NCBI GenBank assembly: GCA_014729205.1
Contig: WJKG01000118.1
Coordinates: 1-9,773 of the forward strand
Direction: 5' to 3'
DNA length: 9,773 bases
From: a candidate division GN15 bacterium
GTDB taxonomy: Bacteria; Zixibacteria; MSB-5A5; GN15; FEB-12
Shown: positions 7,926 through 9,773 of the stretch, piece by piece
How the letters are laid out: every line of letters begins with the position of its first letter
How positions within the stretch are numbered: position 1 is the first letter of the stretch
The notes under the pieces: model-generated
Told to the model about the DNA's origin: nothing
The model's database searches: none
What the model saw: the letters and a program-made list of their open reading frames with translations, nothing else
Position numbers and translations under genes: made by a program

Positions 7926-8671
7926 GGTTTCTCTCCAACATAAATAGTGGCTATGCCCAGTGTGAGAATGTCTTGTCGGACGTTTATGAAGCCGGCATCA
8001 CGCATTAACTCACAGAACTGCTCACCGTAGGGAAACGTTTCCACGGTCTTGTTCAGATATGAGTAGGCGAACCCATCGCCGGAAACCACCGCACCCAGGC
8101 GCGGCAGCAAATGGCGGAAATACAGCAAATAGGCGCGGCGTACCAGAGCGTTGCCGGGCAATGAGAATTCCAGTATCAGTGCTCGTCCGCCCTGTCGGAG
8201 CACGCGATACATCTCAGCCAGCCCCTTATCTACCTGCGGCACATTGCGTATGCCAAAAGCAATGGTGCTCACATCGAACGACTCATCGGCGAACGGCAGA
8301 GCCTGGGCATCTCCGTGTTTGAGCTTCAGTCGATCGCCCAGTCCGCGTTCGTCTATCTTGTGCCGGCCAATGTCCAACATCCGCTCGGCCAAATCCACTC
8401 CTGACCCGCAGTTAACGCGCGAGGATTGGCTTATCAACGAGAGTAACACATCGGCTGTACCGGTGGCCACATCGAGTACCCGCAGGTCGTCCCCGGGCGG
8501 CAGGTGACGCACCAGGCGGTTGCGCCAGAGCACATCGCGTCCGCCGGAAAGCACCCGGTTGAGCAGGTCGTATCGATGTGCAATCCGGTCGAACATCGCC
8601 GGAGCATCATCGCGCGAGGGGATACTCTCTCTCGCGCCAGCCGTCTGGTTGTGTGCACTCTCGTTAGTCAT
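7922..8671 (-). CDS. menG: Demethylmenaquinone methyltransferase (MenG/UbiE family)
   Basis: This class I SAM-dependent methyltransferase performs the final step, C-methylation of demethylmenaquinone. The protein is 249 residues, typical for UbiE/COQ5. Family hallmarks are MFDRIAHRYDLLNRVLSGG (26-44), SAM motif I VLDVATGTADV (65-75), the acidic end of strand 2 in GVDLAERML (91-99), GDAQALPFADESFD (120-133), AFGIRNV (138-144), RVLRQGGRALILEFS (156-170) and YLNKTVETFPYG (205-216). UbiE proteins may serve both ubiquinone and menaquinone; because only men genes surround it, I call it menG. Its stop overlaps the menF GTG. It is the first gene of the operon, and its ATG at 8671 lies about 30 bases after a likely -10 box. 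The leader before the ATG has no clear Shine-Dalgarno, only AAAG about 9 bases away. The roughly 25-residue polar N-terminal extension before MFDR is within family range. Confidence 0.95.
   Translation of the reverse strand: MTNESAHNQTAGARESIPSRDDAPAMFDRIAHRYDLLNRVLSGGRDVLWRNRLVRHLPPGDDLRVLDVATGTADVLLSLISQSSRVNCGSGVDLAERMLDIGRHKIDERGLGDRLKLKHGDAQALPFADESFDVSTIAFGIRNVPQVDKGLAEMYRVLRQGGRALILEFSLPGNALVRRAYLLYFRHLLPRLGAVVSGDGFAYSYLNKTVETFPYGEQFCELMRDAGFINVRQDILTLGIATIYVGEKP
7931..7936 (-). promoter_or_regulatory. Shine-Dalgarno of menF
   Basis: GGAGAG on the minus strand lies five bases before the GTG at 7925, inside the 3' end of menG. It supports the rare start codon at the GTGA overlap. Confidence 0.65.
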
Positions 8672-8700
8672 CGTTTCACGCTTTATTACGTAACCGGCAC

Positions 8701-8728
8701 AATATACCGTATTCGCGTCTAATCACAA
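8701..8728 (-). promoter_or_regulatory. Likely sigma70-type promoter of the men operon
   Basis: On the minus strand, TTGTGA (8728-8723) and TATATT (8706-8701) are separated by 16 bases. They match the -35 and -10 consensus at four and five of six positions. Transcription would begin near 8695, leaving a short leader of about 25 bases before menG. The position, alone upstream of an otherwise gap-free operon, makes it the natural main promoter. Assignment is by pattern only. Confidence 0.6.
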
Positions 8729-8754
8729 GCGCCACATCACATTTGACGTATCAC
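8722..8754. repeat. Three ATCAC words at exact 14-bp spacing, possible operator
   Basis: On the plus strand ATCAC occurs at 8722-8726, 8736-8740 and 8750-8754, so the starts are exactly 14 bp apart. The flanks are AATCACA, CATCACA and TATCACG. The innermost copy overlaps the proposed -35 box of the men promoter, a typical place for a repressor or activator site. The words are short, the intervening bases are not conserved, and no known regulator site is recognised, so this could be chance. Confidence 0.3.
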
Positions 8755-8771
8755 GGGAAATGGTCTATTGC
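8743..8771 (+). promoter_or_regulatory. Weak candidate promoter of the aldo/keto reductase gene
   Basis: TTGACG (8743-8748) matches the -35 consensus at five of six positions. It is followed after 17 bases by TATTGC (8766-8771), a poor -10 with only three matches. It points at the plus-strand reductase gene with a leader of about 55 bases. The strong -35 but weak -10 makes this tentative. Confidence 0.3.
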
Positions 8772-8819
8772 CTCGGAGATGGCGATTGCGTAGTTTGTAC
8801 GCATTGGCCCGACAATGCG

Positions 8820-8825
8820 AAAGGA
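8820..8825 (+). promoter_or_regulatory. Shine-Dalgarno of the aldo/keto reductase
   Basis: AAAGGA ends six bases before the ATG at 8832. It supports that codon as the start of the reductase over other upstream possibilities in the same region. Confidence 0.65.
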
Positions 8826-8831
8826 CGTTTC

Positions 8832-9773
8832 ATGCAATACCGCAAACTGGGCCGCTATGGCCTCAAGGTCTCGGAAATAGCTATCGGTGCCTGGCTTACC
8901 TACGGCGGTTCGGTCGCCGAGAAGAAAGCTACCCCGATCATCCGCACCGCCATTGACAGCGGCATCAATTTCATCGATATCGCCGACATCTATACCCGCG
9001 GTGAAGCCGAAAATGTGGTCGGCAAAGCTATCGAGGGGATACCTCGGTCCGACCTGGTCATTTCCTCTAAGTTGTTCTGGCCCATGACGGACAATGTCAA
9101 CGACCGGGGCCTGTCGCGAAAGCACATCATGGAGTCGGTGCACAAGTCGCTGCGACGCATTGGTACCGACTATCTCGACCTGTACTTCTGCCACCGGTTC
9201 GATCCGGAGACGCCGGTCGACGAGACAGTGCGGGCTATGGACGACCTCGTGCACCAGGGCAAGGTGCTCTACTGGGGGACCTCTGTCTGGAGCGCCCAGC
9301 AAATCGAATGGGCGCACCATGAGGCCGCTCGCTATGGCTGCTACCCGCCCGCCATGGAACAACCGCGCTACAACATGATTGATCGCCATATCGAGCCTGA
9401 GATCATGCCTGCCTGCTCCAGGCTTGGCATGGGACTGACCGTCTGGTCGCCGCTGGCCCAGGGACTACTGACCGGCAAATACAACGATGGCCCGCCGCCG
9501 GGCAGTCGTGGTGCCGAGACCGAGTGGCTCAAAAACGACCTGACCGAGCAGAAACTCGATGTTGTTCGGCGGCTCACCGAAGTCGCCAACGATCTGGGCA
9601 TTCCCGTGTCCAGCCTGGCTCTGGCCTGGACCCTCAGGCGCCCCGAAATCAGTTGTGCGATTATCGGTGCCACCAGCCCCCAGCATGTTCAAGAGAACGT
9701 GAAGGCTACCGAGGTCATGCTCGATGACGCCACCCTTGAGCGTATTGAGGACATCTTGGCCTCTATCGATACC
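8832..9773 (+). CDS. Aldo/keto reductase, Kv-beta-like branch, 3' end cut by window
   Basis: This is a predicted cytosolic NADPH-dependent oxidoreductase of the aldo/keto reductase superfamily that reduces carbonyl compounds; the substrate cannot be told. I translated 314 residues with no stop before the right edge; related bacterial proteins are about 315-330 long, so only a few codons are probably missing. The N-terminus MQYRKLGRYGLKVSEIAIG is the classic AKR opening. The catalytic tetrad is visible: Asp49 and Tyr54 in FIDIADIYTRGEAE, Lys80 in ISSKLFW, and His121 in DLYFCHRFD. Cofactor-side segments are WGTSVWSAQQI (148-158), QPRYNMIDR (177-185), WSPLAQGLLTGKY (205-217) and IIGATSPQHVQEN (277-289). 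QPRYNM and WSPLAQGLLTGKY resemble potassium-channel beta subunits and YghZ-type enzymes more than the xylose or aldose reductases. It is transcribed divergently from the men operon, and no functional link to menaquinone is evident. Confidence 0.92.
   Translation, partial: MQYRKLGRYGLKVSEIAIGAWLTYGGSVAEKKATPIIRTAIDSGINFIDIADIYTRGEAENVVGKAIEGIPRSDLVISSKLFWPMTDNVNDRGLSRKHIMESVHKSLRRIGTDYLDLYFCHRFDPETPVDETVRAMDDLVHQGKVLYWGTSVWSAQQIEWAHHEAARYGCYPPAMEQPRYNMIDRHIEPEIMPACSRLGMGLTVWSPLAQGLLTGKYNDGPPPGSRGAETEWLKNDLTEQKLDVVRRLTEVANDLGIPVSSLALAWTLRRPEISCAIIGATSPQHVQENVKATEVMLDDATLERIEDILASIDT

Larger units (their letters stand above)
8672..8831. other. Divergent intergenic region between menG and the reductase
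   Basis: This is the only non-coding stretch in the window. It holds the candidate promoters, the ATCAC words, and a perfect 8-bp palindrome TTACGTAA at 8686-8693, between the men -10 box and the menG start, roughly at the transcription start. No riboswitch-sized structure, attenuator or terminator hairpin with a T-run is evident. Confidence 0.6.

Noticed and set aside
8736..8760. CRP/FNR-like site suggested by TGTGAT words on the minus strand
   Set aside because: The words are direct repeats, not the TGTGA-N6-TCACA or TTGAT-N4-ATCAA inverted arrangement those regulators need.
8751..9389. Minus-strand open frame of 212 codons opposite the aldo/keto reductase
   Set aside because: It lies antisense to a gene with an intact catalytic tetrad and would also cross its promoter region. 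The translation shows no family pattern.

Overview
This window is almost entirely a biosynthetic operon for menaquinone (vitamin K2), read on the minus strand. A single divergent gene on the plus strand lies beyond its promoter end. Eight enzymes of the classical chorismate-to-menaquinone route can be recognised. In transcription order they are menG (8671-7922), menF (7925-6555), menD (6558-4798), menH (4798-4001), menB (3993-3175), menA (3166-2273), menC (2276-1170) and menE (from 1186, running off the left edge). Neighbouring genes either overlap (4, 4, 1, 4 and 17 bp) or lie 7-8 bp apart, so they are probably one translationally coupled polycistronic unit.

Pathway logic: MenF converts chorismate to isochorismate. 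MenD adds 2-oxoglutarate to give SEPHCHC, and MenH eliminates pyruvate to give SHCHC. MenC dehydrates this to o-succinylbenzoate, MenE makes the CoA ester, and MenB closes the naphthoate ring. MenA prenylates DHNA at the membrane, and MenG methylates demethylmenaquinone to menaquinone. The one expected step with no gene here is DHNA-CoA hydrolysis (MenI-type thioesterase). Gene order does not follow reaction order: the last enzyme (MenG) is encoded first.

Right side: a 160-bp intergenic region (8672-8831) holds a plausible sigma70-type promoter for the men operon, three exactly 14-bp-spaced ATCAC words, and a weaker candidate promoter for the plus-strand gene. That gene (8832 to the right edge, 314 codons seen) encodes an aldo/keto reductase resembling the Kv-channel beta-subunit branch, with the catalytic Asp-Tyr-Lys-His tetrad intact. 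It is probably a separate transcription unit.

Organism: a menaquinone-using bacterium with moderately high GC (by eye in the mid-to-high 50s percent, not counted). Nothing in the window fixes the phylum. There are no RNA genes, mobile elements, CRISPR arrays or visible pseudogenes. All reading frames look intact, and the two edge genes are cut only by the window. I see no undescribed system. The most notable things are the completeness and order of the men operon and the repeat-bearing divergent promoter region.
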